In this document: positions 25,286-33,294 of the stretch, piece after piece
How the letters are laid out: each line of letters begins with the position of its first letter
Numbering within the stretch: the first letter of the stretch is position 1
Assembly: GCA_017539025.1 (NCBI GenBank)
Contig: JAFYHT010000071.1
Span: 186,001 to 250,000 of the forward strand
Source of the DNA: Erysipelotrichaceae bacterium
Lineage (GTDB): Bacteria; Bacillota_I; Bacilli_A; Erysipelotrichales; Erysipelotrichaceae
DNA: 64,000 nucleotides
Reading direction: 5' to 3'
Translations under genes and position numbers: made by a program
The notes under the pieces: generated by a model
The model's database searches: none
Told to the model about the DNA's origin: nothing
Seen by the model: only the letters and a program-made list of their open reading frames with translations

Positions 25286-25347
25286 CAAAAAGATCCGTCG
25301 TCTTTATTCCTGTTCCTATCGCGGGAAAGGACGGCGGACTTTGTTTT
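25286..25347 (+). terminator. Long hairpin after the cupin pair
   Basis: Left arm around AAAGATCCGTCGTCTTT and right arm around AAAGGACGGCGGACTTT pair over about 16 positions with small bulges, loop about 20 nt, then TTGTTTT. Likely a terminator or attenuator between cupins and the dehydrogenase. Confidence 0.5.
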
Positions 25348-25366
25348 CAATAAGAAAGGAAGAAAT

Positions 25367-26539
25367 ATGGAAAACTATACTTTTTTCAATCCGACAAAGA
25401 TCGTCTTCGGAAAAGGAAGCACAAACAAGTTAAAAGAACTGATCACCGACTATAACAACATTATGTTCATGTATGGCGGAAAGAGCCTGAAAGCAAGCGG
25501 TCTTTATGACAGGATAATTAAGCAGCTGGATGGTAAAAGAGTACTGGAATATCCAGGAATCAAACCAAACCCGCTGATTGATGACGTCAGAAAAGCTGTT
25601 GATTTCTGTAAAGAAAACAATGTTGAATTCATTCTTGGCGTCGGTGGCGGCAGTGTCATGGATTCCGCAAAACTGGTGGCAAGCGGCGCTCTTTATGATG
25701 GTGATGTCTGGGATTTTCTCGAATACAGAGAAAAAAGACCGGAAAAAGCATTACCGGTCGGCACGATAGTTACTCTTGCAGGAACAGGTTCAGAAACAAA
25801 CAACAGTTTTGTTGCTACAGAACCGGAAACGCTTCGCAAGATCGGAAAGAGCGGCAGTGAGATCAATTATCCGAAGTTTGCGATCTGTGATCCAGAAAAC
25901 ACATACACAGTATCAGCATATCAGACGGCATCCGGCTCTTTTGATACGATCAGTCATGTATTTGAACACTATTTCTGGTTGCCGGAAGATTATACCCCGA
26001 TCCAGGACGGCTTTGAAGAAGGGGTCATGAGAGCCGTGATTCATGATCTTCCAATCGCTTTGAAAGAACCTGATAACTATGAGGCCAGAGCAAATCTTCT
26101 GATGGCTTCTGAACAGGCGTTATTTGGTCTGGCGGATGTCGGAAAAGGTTATGGTGAACACGTCGAACACAAAATGGAACATATCCTGAGTGCAAAATAC
26201 AACTGTGCGCATGGAGCCGGACTGGCAGTTGTGGTACCTGCATACAGGCGTTTCATGTGCGCTCATGATCCGAAAAAATATCGTCAGTTTGCGAAGAATG
26301 TGTTTGATATCGACACAACAGGTATGAGCGATTATGAAGCGGGAATCAAAGGGATAGAAAAACTGGAAGAATTCATCAGACAGATCGGTTTGCCTTCAAC
26401 TTTGAAAGAACTCGGTGCCCAAAGCAAAGACGACGTTGATCTTTTAACAGAAGCTCTTTGTGAAAACGGATGGATCTTTAAGAATACCATAGTGACCAAG
26501 GAAGACATCAGAGCAATGTATGCTTCCGTATATGAATAA
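25367..26539 (+). CDS. Iron-containing alcohol dehydrogenase (butanol dehydrogenase-like)
   Basis: Group III (Fe-type) NAD(P)-dependent alcohol dehydrogenase, 390 residues, reducing aldehydes or oxidising alcohols in the cytoplasm. The dinucleotide loop is GGGSVMDSAK (93-102); metal ligands are D193 and H197 (FDTISHVFEH) plus His residues in GYGEHVEHKMEH and CAHGAGLA (about 265-290). It resembles YqdH/BDH type enzymes. AAGGAAG lies before the ATG. Physiological substrate not evident; neighbours suggest sugar-derived aldehydes. Confidence 0.88.
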   Translation: MENYTFFNPTKIVFGKGSTNKLKELITDYNNIMFMYGGKSLKASGLYDRIIKQLDGKRVLEYPGIKPNPLIDDVRKAVDFCKENNVEFILGVGGGSVMDSAKLVASGALYDGDVWDFLEYREKRPEKALPVGTIVTLAGTGSETNNSFVATEPETLRKIGKSGSEINYPKFAICDPENTYTVSAYQTASGSFDTISHVFEHYFWLPEDYTPIQDGFEEGVMRAVIHDLPIALKEPDNYEARANLLMASEQALFGLADVGKGYGEHVEHKMEHILSAKYNCAHGAGLAVVVPAYRRFMCAHDPKKYRQFAKNVFDIDTTGMSDYEAGIKGIEKLEEFIRQIGLPSTLKELGAQSKDDVDLLTEALCENGWIFKNTIVTKEDIRAMYASVYE

Positions 26540-26545
26540 AAAACG

Positions 26546-27031
26546 ATGAAAAATTATTTATATTACAAAAAACAGAAAGAAGGCTACGTATTGAAAAAGT
26601 TTGATCACATTGACGCATTCCGTTTGGGTGAATATATATGTAAGAAAATGATCAAAGAAACAAAGCGCGCTATCGTGCATATTGAAATCAACAAAGAAAC
26701 GGTTTTTGAATTTCTCAACAGTGCTGCAAATCCAAACGATAGAGACTGGCTCATGAAAAAGATCAGATGTGTTGAATATTTCCATGAAGCTTCCGCTGCA
26801 CAACACGTAAAATGCATTGAAAAAGGACTTGATCCAAAAAGAGAATATGCCGACAAAGACATCGCGGCATTAGGTGGGGCATTTCCGATCCTTGTTGATG
26901 GCGTTGGTGCAATCGGAGTGATTGGGATCAGCGGTTATGAAGATTCCTTTGATGATCACGAGGCGGCAATTTTTGGATTAAAGCATCTGAAGAAGATGCA
27001 GGATAAAGGAAGGTTGGAAAGAATTTTCTAA
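26546..27031 (+). CDS. GlcG/HbpS-like heme-binding family protein (UPF0303)
   Basis: A 161-residue protein fitting the UPF0303/GlcG-like fold: KKFDHIDAFRLGEYICKK at the start, NPNDRDWLMKKIRCVEYFHEASAA in the middle, and GGAFPILVDGVGAIGVIGISG at the end. Members are annotated heme-binding or heme-degrading-like, but many have no proven activity and often lie next to diol or glycol dehydrogenases. Starts 6 nt after the dehydrogenase; no clear Shine-Dalgarno. A TTG at 26591 with AAGAAGG upstream is a possible alternative start. Confidence 0.75.
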   Translation: MKNYLYYKKQKEGYVLKKFDHIDAFRLGEYICKKMIKETKRAIVHIEINKETVFEFLNSAANPNDRDWLMKKIRCVEYFHEASAAQHVKCIEKGLDPKREYADKDIAALGGAFPILVDGVGAIGVIGISGYEDSFDDHEAAIFGLKHLKKMQDKGRLERIF

Positions 27032-27058
27032 AAAACACACAGCACAGAACACAAAACA

Positions 27059-27074
27059 GAAACATAATTCCAAG
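27059..27074. promoter_or_regulatory. Candidate operator, GAAACATAATTYCAAG motif copy 1
   Basis: Sixteen bases that differ at one position from 47590-47605 and resemble 38911-38925. Shape is GAAA-5 nt-TTYC, a small imperfect inverted repeat. Upstream of the alpha/beta hydrolase operon; may bind an RpiR-family regulator (inference). Confidence 0.35.
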
Positions 27075-27136
27075 TTGAATTTGAACGGTTGTTCGGAAGG
27101 AATTCAATTCCTAAAATAAGATCAGGAGGATCGCTT

Positions 27137-28033
27137 GTGGAATACATTCATTATCAGGAACTGGATAAAGACTCATATATCAAATCATACGATCTGAGTG
27201 GCGTAGCCACGTCAATTAAGGAAATCACTTATTCAAATCGCTCCTCAGCCAATTGTCTGGACATTCATCTGCCGTTGATGGGAGAAAAACCATATCCGGT
27301 AATTGTCTATATTCATGGCGGAGGATTGATGAAAGGAGATAAGACTAGATACGATAACGTTGTCTTTCAGGGGCTGCGATTTGGATATGCTGTTGTCTGT
27401 ATTAACTACCGCTTATGTAAGGAAGCACCATATCCCGCAATGCTGCACGACGTTTCAGAAGCGATCCGTTTTCTTAAAACAGAAGCAGAAACTTATCATC
27501 TTGACAGAGAAAGATTGATCGTCTGGGGAGAAACGCATGGTGCGTATCTAGCGTGTATGCTTGGGGTATATGGAGGAACCGGAAAGATCGATGATCCCGA
27601 AAGCAGATATCCAAATATTTCTTCAAGTGTTGCGGGAGTGATCGACTACTGGTCTTTCAGAAGCTTTCCAAGCAGTTATCAAAGAGCGTTGAAAGAAAAA
27701 GAAACAGATCCGGACCACGTGATCCAGGAAGAACTGATATTCCACAAGACAGGAAAGCAGCTGGAGGAAGAAATGGTAAAATACCCTTCGCCTGTTGAGG
27801 GAGTCAATGGCAAACAGCCGCCATTCTATATCTTGCACAGCGAGATCGATCTGTTTATCCCGCGTGAAGATTCCATTGAACTATATAATGCACTTACAAG
27901 CGCAGGTTCTGAGGCTTATCTGGAAATCGTTCCGGATACAGAACACAGTCTCGCTAACTACAATTATGCATGGCAGATAGAAGGCACATATCGATTCATA
28001 CACAAAATATTCAGACAGGAGGAAACAAAATGA
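27137..28033 (+). CDS. Alpha/beta hydrolase with Thr at the nucleophile position (paralog 1)
   Basis: A 298-residue alpha/beta-hydrolase-fold protein of the HSL/BD-FAE-like group. Oxyanion motif HGGG (60-63) and acid/base D238 and H270 (HSEID, TEHSLANY) are present. The nucleophile elbow reads GETHG, so the expected Ser is Thr133 (codon ACG). A paralog at 59932 has the same change with codon ACA and aligns without gaps. The GTG start has AGGAGG 7 nt upstream; the frame's earlier ATG at 27089 is rejected. It overlaps the next gene by 4 nt. Could be an esterase or lactonase with slow Thr catalysis, or a non-catalytic protein. Confidence 0.75.
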   Translation: MEYIHYQELDKDSYIKSYDLSGVATSIKEITYSNRSSANCLDIHLPLMGEKPYPVIVYIHGGGLMKGDKTRYDNVVFQGLRFGYAVVCINYRLCKEAPYPAMLHDVSEAIRFLKTEAETYHLDRERLIVWGETHGAYLACMLGVYGGTGKIDDPESRYPNISSSVAGVIDYWSFRSFPSSYQRALKEKETDPDHVIQEELIFHKTGKQLEEEMVKYPSPVEGVNGKQPPFYILHSEIDLFIPREDSIELYNALTSAGSEAYLEIVPDTEHSLANYNYAWQIEGTYRFIHKIFRQEETK

Positions 28034-29022
28034 AGATAGGCATGCTCGGATCAGGAATGATCGCAAATGTATTTCTTGAGACTTTTCAGGACAAAGGTCC
28101 GATCTCAGTAAAAGGGATCTGGTGCCTGGAGTCAAATCTTGAACAGGCAAATCAAATGGCAGAAAAATTCAAAGTCGAATATGTTGATACAGACATGGAC
28201 AGGTTCCTAAACAGCGACAGCTTCGATACAGCATATCTCGCAGTTATCAACTCTTTGCATTATGAATATGCTAAGAAGGCTTTAGAAGCAGGAAAGAACG
28301 TCATATGTGAAAAGCCGTTCACAACGACCCTCTGGCAGGCAAAAGAGCTTATTGACCTGGCAAAAGAGAAAGGGGTTTTCCTCTTCGATTGCGCACCTTG
28401 CCGATACAACGAGAACGAAACCGCATTAAAAGAGGCGATCGTAAAGATCGGAGATGTTAAAATCGTTTCCTTCGCCTATTCTCAGTACTCAAGAAGATAC
28501 GACAAGTACATGGAAGGAGTCGTTCTTCCGGTCTTTTCTCTTGAACTGGCAGGCGGTGCTTTATACGACCTCAACATCTACTGCATGAATTTGATCGAAG
28601 ATCTCTTTGGTGAACCGAAAGAATACAAATACTATGCCAACAAAGGATATAACGGCGTTGATGTCTCGGGCATCATGGTAATGGATTACGACTCTTATAA
28701 GGTAACATCTTTCACAGCAAAGGATTGTTCCGGTCAGTGCGACGGATATATTCAGGGCACCAAGGGATTCATCAGGATCGATGGTATGCCCGGAAACACC
28801 CAGAATATGTACCTGAAGATGAACGGGGAAGAAGAAGTGAAGATCGACGTCGTTGAATACAACGATTCCAGAGAATACATGTTCAACAAGATGGAAGAAA
28901 TGTATGAAAACAAGGAATATGAAAGATCATACGAGATGCTGGAACACACGCTCAACACGATGAGGATCATGGAAAACGCAAGAAAAGAAGCGGGAATCTA
29001 TTTCGGAGGAAACAACGACTGA
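28030..29022 (+). CDS. Gfo/Idh/MocA-type oxidoreductase (paralog 1)
   Basis: A 330-residue NAD(P)-dependent oxidoreductase. Rossmann loop GMLGSGMIA (4-12) and the family's EKPFTTT segment (about 97) bind the cofactor; the C-terminal domain has GGALYDLNIYCMNLIED, where the usual catalytic His of the GxH pattern is Tyr-Cys, as in the dihydrodiol-dehydrogenase-like branch. AGGAGG precedes the ATG, which overlaps the hydrolase stop. Its nearest partner in this window is the gene at 60825, also 330 residues. Likely acts on a sugar or inositol-like polyol; substrate unknown. Confidence 0.85.
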   Translation: MKIGMLGSGMIANVFLETFQDKGPISVKGIWCLESNLEQANQMAEKFKVEYVDTDMDRFLNSDSFDTAYLAVINSLHYEYAKKALEAGKNVICEKPFTTTLWQAKELIDLAKEKGVFLFDCAPCRYNENETALKEAIVKIGDVKIVSFAYSQYSRRYDKYMEGVVLPVFSLELAGGALYDLNIYCMNLIEDLFGEPKEYKYYANKGYNGVDVSGIMVMDYDSYKVTSFTAKDCSGQCDGYIQGTKGFIRIDGMPGNTQNMYLKMNGEEEVKIDVVEYNDSREYMFNKMEEMYENKEYERSYEMLEHTLNTMRIMENARKEAGIYFGGNND

Positions 29023-29052
29023 TTCTATCTGAATAAAAACCAAAAAAACAAA

Positions 29053-29083
29053 AAAAACGAAGCATAATTACAGCTTCGTTTTC
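29053..29083 (+). terminator. Terminator after hydrolase/oxidoreductase pair
   Basis: AACGAAGC/GCTTCGTT stem, 9-nt loop, T run. Confidence 0.8.
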
Positions 29084-29119
29084 CTGCGTTAATCATTTCA
29101 AACAGGAAAGGAGAACGAT

Positions 29120-29938
29120 ATGGAATTGAGAGTATTTCACGAAGAAAACGGAAGATATGATATCGATGATGTCGGTAAAGGATATTACGATATTTCCTAT
29201 GCGGAAAGATCAGAGAAAAACAGGTATGACCTCTATCTGCCAAACAAAGAAAAAGAAAGTTATCCTTTGCTGGTGTTCTTGCACAGCGGAGGATTCTTCA
29301 AATCCGACAAATCAAGACACCTCTCAAACATTCTAAATGGCCTCTTGTTTGATTATGCAGTTGCATCGATCAACTTCAGGTTGAATGACGAAACAAGATA
29401 TCAGGGAAGCAGGAGAGACGCGATCGACGCGTTGAATCACCTTGCAGCCAGAGAAGAGATCGATAAAAACAAGGCCATTCTCTGGGGAGAATCCTATGGT
29501 TCCTATCTAGCTTTGGACATCGTTGTCAATCATCCGCAGGAACTGGATTTTTCTCCGGCAGGAGTGATCGATATGTATTGTGCAACTGATCTCCTAGATT
29601 TTCATGAGCACAAGATTAGAAACCATCAGGAATTGATGGTTGAAGGAAAAGAAAACGATTACCGCACTTTTGGAGACAACCTGGAAGAAGGGATCGGAGA
29701 ATCGCGTTTTCTTGATCACATCACAGGAAATGAGCCGCCGATATTTATCATTCACGGAATGAAAGATGAAATCATCCCGATCCGCTATTCATATCAATTA
29801 GAAGAAGTTCTTAAAGAAAAGAGAAGCCGTCATGAAGTTCACTATATTGAAGAACTGGGGCACGGAATAGATTCTTATGCCTTGCCGCAATATAATAAAC
29901 TTGTATTTGATTTCATTAGAAAACAATTAGGGGAATAA
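29120..29938 (+). CDS. Alpha/beta hydrolase (acylaminoacyl peptidase/esterase-like)
   Basis: A 272-residue alpha/beta hydrolase of the same broad group as those at 27137 and 59932 but with an intact elbow: GESYG with Ser125, oxyanion segment HSGG (55-58), Asp in HGMKDEIIP (about 218) and His in LGHGID (about 250). Probably a carboxylesterase or deacetylase. AAAGGAG lies 7 nt before the ATG. A lactose-class PTS IIB gene follows after 1 nt, suggesting that the substrate enters through the PTS. Confidence 0.8.
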   Translation: MELRVFHEENGRYDIDDVGKGYYDISYAERSEKNRYDLYLPNKEKESYPLLVFLHSGGFFKSDKSRHLSNILNGLLFDYAVASINFRLNDETRYQGSRRDAIDALNHLAAREEIDKNKAILWGESYGSYLALDIVVNHPQELDFSPAGVIDMYCATDLLDFHEHKIRNHQELMVEGKENDYRTFGDNLEEGIGESRFLDHITGNEPPIFIIHGMKDEIIPIRYSYQLEEVLKEKRSRHEVHYIEELGHGIDSYALPQYNKLVFDFIRKQLGE

Positions 29939-29939
29939 A

Positions 29940-30254
29940 ATGAAAATAGTGATTTGCTGCTCACAAGGCATGTCTTCAAGCGCTCTTGTGATTAAGATGA
30001 AAAAATACATAAAAGAAAATCAGCTGGATATTGAAGTGATCGCAACCACCACAGAGAAGGCAATCAATACCGAAAACGATTTTGATGTTCTCCTTCTTGG
30101 GCCTCATATCCGCACAGAAAAAAAGAGGATCGAAAAGGTCCTTCCAGGCAAGACGATAGAAGTGATCGATATGAAATCATTTGGCCGTTTTGATGGGGAA
30201 GCAGTTGTCAGGCAGGCTATAGAGGCACTTCAGGATCGATCAGACCAAGCCTGA
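29940..30254 (+). CDS. PTS EIIB, lactose/cellobiose class (orphan)
   Basis: A 104-residue cytoplasmic phosphocarrier. The phosphocysteine motif is CCSQGMSSS, active Cys7, and the segment LLLGPHIRTEKKRIEK fits lactose/cellobiose-class EIIB. No IIA or IIC gene is adjacent; the closest complete set of this class lies at 35181-37051, whose IIB is similar (CCSQGMSSSAL), so it may share that IIC or have lost its own. Its last 38 nt overlap the convergent HAD gene. Confidence 0.85.
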   Translation: MKIVICCSQGMSSSALVIKMKKYIKENQLDIEVIATTTEKAINTENDFDVLLLGPHIRTEKKRIEKVLPGKTIEVIDMKSFGRFDGEAVVRQAIEALQDRSDQA

Positions 30255-31056
30255 TCAACTCCTGATAGACACCGTCGTCTTCAACACTCTCGCAGACAAT
30301 ATCTGCGTATTTTTTTGTTTTTTCGTCACCGTTGCCCATTACAACAGCAATCTCGCAGGTTTTCAACATTTCCGCATCATTCATGGAATCACCAAAGGCA
30401 ATCGTATCCTCCATGCTTAAATTCAGATACGAGATCAGCTGTTTAATTGCTTCACCTTTGTTTACCCCTTCATAAAGAAGGTCACCGGCAATTTTAGAAA
30501 AAGCCGGATTAACCATAATGGAAACGTCATCTTTCAGCTCTTCAGCTGCCTGCCTGATCTGTTTGTGATCATCGCAGGTATAGCTGATCTTATAGACCGG
30601 CTGACCATTGTACTCTTTCATAGGGAGAGTGCTGTTTTCTTTTAAATACCGCGCGATCTTTTCTTTCTGTATGTCGGGGTCGTCATCCCGAAACAGATCA
30701 GAGATCATTTTTTCTTTTATATAGTCATAATCATCGCATTCGTGATCATAAGCGATCCCACATCTATCAAAAACATCTTCGATTTTTCTTATCAGTAACG
30801 GATTCAGATACCTGGAATAAATCGTCTTTCCCCGAAGGACTACACAGGCTCCTGCATTGGAGATGTATCCGTCAAACGGCAGACTCAGAAGATGAGTTAT
30901 ATAGTTTTTGGAACGACCGGTACACAAAAAGCTCAAATGACCGTTTTTCCTTAATTCGTTCAGCGCATACTTTGTTAAAGGGGAAAGTATTTTGTCTTTT
31001 CCGACAAGCGTACCATCAACATCAAAAAACAATATTTTCTTTTTCATCGTTTTCAT
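30217..31056 (-). CDS. Cof-type HAD phosphatase
   Basis: A 279-residue HAD IIB (Cof/YidA-type) hydrolase. Motif I FFDVDGTL with both Asp; motif II LCTGRS; motif III Lys; motif IV AFGDSMNDAEML. Such enzymes dephosphorylate sugar phosphates or related metabolites, and this one lies against a PTS gene. The 3' end overlaps the IIB gene on the other strand by 38 nt. An ATG three codons downstream of the chosen one (MKTMKKK) is equally possible; neither has a strong Shine-Dalgarno. Confidence 0.88.
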   Translation of the reverse strand: MKTMKKKILFFDVDGTLVGKDKILSPLTKYALNELRKNGHLSFLCTGRSKNYITHLLSLPFDGYISNAGACVVLRGKTIYSRYLNPLLIRKIEDVFDRCGIAYDHECDDYDYIKEKMISDLFRDDDPDIQKEKIARYLKENSTLPMKEYNGQPVYKISYTCDDHKQIRQAAEELKDDVSIMVNPAFSKIAGDLLYEGVNKGEAIKQLISYLNLSMEDTIAFGDSMNDAEMLKTCEIAVVMGNGDEKTKKYADIVCESVEDDGVYQELIRLGLIDPEVPL

Positions 31057-31177
31057 TATCTGCCCACATAAAAAAGATTTGAATTTCCAAAATTACCACG
31101 ATCATGGCGGAACTTTTTAGGATGGAATATAAAAACAGACAAATTATGATAAAAGAGTATAGATAAGGGGGGAAAAG

Positions 31178-31990
31178 ATGCTAAGTTTTCAGACAAAGAT
31201 CAAGCTGAATGATGGATATGAAATACCGATAGTTGGTTTTGGAACGATCAGAGTTCCTGATGAGGCGATCATCATGGCGATTGAAGCGGGTTATCGTCTT
31301 TTAGATACAGCTTCCATGTATAAGTACAACGAAAGCGGAACAGGCGATGCGGTTGCTTCAGGTATTGTTAAAAGAGAGGATCTCTTTGTTTGTACGAAAT
31401 TATGGACTACTGACATCAGAGAAAGAAGGACAAGAGAGGCTTTTTTTGAAAGTCTGAAAAAACTGAAAACAGATTATGTCGATCTGTATCTGATCCATTG
31501 GCCGGCAGAAGGATTTATTGAAGCTTATCAGGAAATGGAGAAGCTACAGAAAGAAGGGTATATCAGATCGCTTGGTGTTTCTAATTTCCGCAAACACCAC
31601 TTCGAAGAACTGTTTGAAAAGACAAGTGTTATACCGGTCGTCAACGAGATGGAAACAAATCCGGGTTTTCAGGATCTGGAAACCATGGAGTTTTGCAGAA
31701 AGCACAACATTGTTCTGGAGGCTTCTGCCCCGCTTGGAGAAGGCCGTTATGTCAATATGGAAGAGCTACAGTCTTATGCAAGGAAGTATAACAAGAGCGT
31801 TCCGCAGATCATCTTACGCTGGCTGCTTCAGAAAGACATCATCGTCGTTCCGAAGTCCACAAAGAAAGAAAGGATCATAGCAAACGCAGACCTCTTTGAT
31901 TTCGAGCTGAGCGAAGAAGAAATGAATTATATTGACAGCCTTAATAGAATGGAAAGATCCTATGCGGATCCGGATAATTTTAATTTCTGA
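31178..31990 (+). CDS. Aldo/keto reductase (AKR5-like) 1
   Basis: A 270-residue NAD(P)H-dependent aldo/keto reductase with TIM-barrel fold. Catalytic tetrad: Asp (LLDTASMY), Tyr in MYKYNE, Lys in CTKLW, His in LIHWP; the cofactor-binding end has VPKSTKKERIIAN. It reduces aldehydes, ketones or keto sugars in the cytoplasm. AAGGGGGG precedes the ATG. First gene of an operon with a histidine phosphatase (2 nt gap). Confidence 0.9.
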   Translation: MLSFQTKIKLNDGYEIPIVGFGTIRVPDEAIIMAIEAGYRLLDTASMYKYNESGTGDAVASGIVKREDLFVCTKLWTTDIRERRTREAFFESLKKLKTDYVDLYLIHWPAEGFIEAYQEMEKLQKEGYIRSLGVSNFRKHHFEELFEKTSVIPVVNEMETNPGFQDLETMEFCRKHNIVLEASAPLGEGRYVNMEELQSYARKYNKSVPQIILRWLLQKDIIVVPKSTKKERIIANADLFDFELSEEEMNYIDSLNRMERSYADPDNFNF

Positions 31991-31992
31991 TC

Positions 31993-32601
31993 ATGGAAGA
32001 CAAACAGTTTACAGTTTATTTTGTCAGACACGGTCAGACCCTCTTCAATACAACACACCAGACTCAAGGGTGGTCAGATTCCCCATTAACTGAGGAAGGG
32101 ATCGCACAGGCACACAAACTGAAGGAACTCTTTGAAAATAAGATCGACAAAGCCTATAGTTCAAGCAGCGAAAGAGCCATGGACACCTGTGAGATCATCG
32201 TGGGCGGAAGGAATTTCTATTATACAAAGCTGTTCAAAGAAATGAATTTCGGTCTTCTGGAAGGTTTTGTTGAAAGAAGAGCCGGAACACTGAGAAAACA
32301 TATAGAATTATCTCAAGGATACGAAGATGTCAAAGGAGAAAGCGCAGAAAGCCTTAACAAACGCATCCAGGAGGGACTGGAACTGATTGCCGGGGAAGCA
32401 GAAGATAACGACAGGATACTTGTTGTAACACACGGCATCTATATCATGTATCTGATTGCGATGTTTAATGATTTTTCTTTCCTGGATTTTATCCAAAAAA
32501 AGAAAGGACCGATCTCTAACGGTTCTCTTACAATCCTTCAATATAAAAACGGAAAATACAAGATGCAGGCATATGATACGACAGATTATAATCTGATATG
32601 A
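31993..32601 (+). CDS. Histidine-phosphatase (phosphoglycerate mutase-like) protein
   Basis: A 202-residue histidine phosphatase superfamily member. RHGQTLFN (phosphohistidine at about residue 12) and a second catalytic His in VVTHGIYIMYL are in place, with a variable cap (SSSSERAMDTCEI). Small size favours a phosphatase of sugar or nucleotide phosphates rather than glycolytic mutase. It follows the aldo/keto reductase within 2 nt. Physiological substrate unknown. Confidence 0.85.
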   Translation: MEDKQFTVYFVRHGQTLFNTTHQTQGWSDSPLTEEGIAQAHKLKELFENKIDKAYSSSSERAMDTCEIIVGGRNFYYTKLFKEMNFGLLEGFVERRAGTLRKHIELSQGYEDVKGESAESLNKRIQEGLELIAGEAEDNDRILVVTHGIYIMYLIAMFNDFSFLDFIQKKKGPISNGSLTILQYKNGKYKMQAYDTTDYNLI

Positions 32602-32615
32602 GGAGATTAGGAACG

Positions 32616-33053
32616 ATGGAAAAGAGAATGTTGTTTTATCATTTCATTACAAAGATACAGATGATCATCATGATGATCAGCTTTGTTTGGTCCGGGCTGG
32701 TTTATTTCAGAGGGACAGTATATGGCCTTGTCGGCAACACAGACACCCAGGCTCTATATAATCAACATCCATTTCTTTCGGTGTTGGATAAAGCACACGG
32801 GATCGCACTTATTGCTATGGCGATAAGTGCATATGTCATCAGAAAACAGTTGATCGAGAAAAAGAAAACAGGGCCTAAAAACTACCTGACTCTTCTGTTG
32901 TTGGCGGCTGCTGAAACAGGGATCTACAGCCTGGCTTCCGGTGTAATAACAAAAACTACAGAGATGTCGTCCATGTCATATCTCCTGTTTGTGTTATTAT
33001 ATTTTTTCTTGTGCCTATATTATTTCAAAAGCATCAGTTCGTTTTTTTACTGA
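32616..33053 (+). CDS. Membrane protein, unknown
   Basis: A 145-residue membrane protein with four helices (IIMMISFVWSGLVYFRG; IALIAMAISAYVI; YLTLLLLAAAETGIYSL; MSYLLFVLLYFFLCLYYF). The ATG at 32598 overlaps the previous stop (ATGA) but AGGAG lies 10 nt before 32616, so the internal start is preferred; either is possible. No known family recognised. Confidence 0.55.
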   Translation: MEKRMLFYHFITKIQMIIMMISFVWSGLVYFRGTVYGLVGNTDTQALYNQHPFLSVLDKAHGIALIAMAISAYVIRKQLIEKKKTGPKNYLTLLLLAAAETGIYSLASGVITKTTEMSSMSYLLFVLLYFFLCLYYFKSISSFFY

Positions 33054-33175
33054 ATAACCGAATGAAAGCTTATTAAAAACCGGACATTCAGGTTTACCTG
33101 ACGAAACGATTGAAGCGTTTGGGTATAGAAAAGGGAACAGATTTACCACAATAATAATGGTAAGAACGGAAATGG

Positions 33176-33198
33176 AACCGCCTGCAGGCGGTTTTTAT
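33176..33198 (+). terminator. Terminator upstream of PRD regulator
   Basis: Palindrome AACCGCCTGCAGGCGGTT followed by T-rich sequence. The remainder of 33054-33294 holds short hairpins (e.g. GAAACG/CGTTTGG) but no gene or recognised riboswitch. Confidence 0.8.
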
Positions 33199-33294
33199 AA
33201 TAAAAGTGTATACAAAAGAAATTGGCCAATAAAACGTTTAAAGATTCTGCCGGATTTACATTAGAATAAAGATGTAATAAAGAAAAGAAATCAT

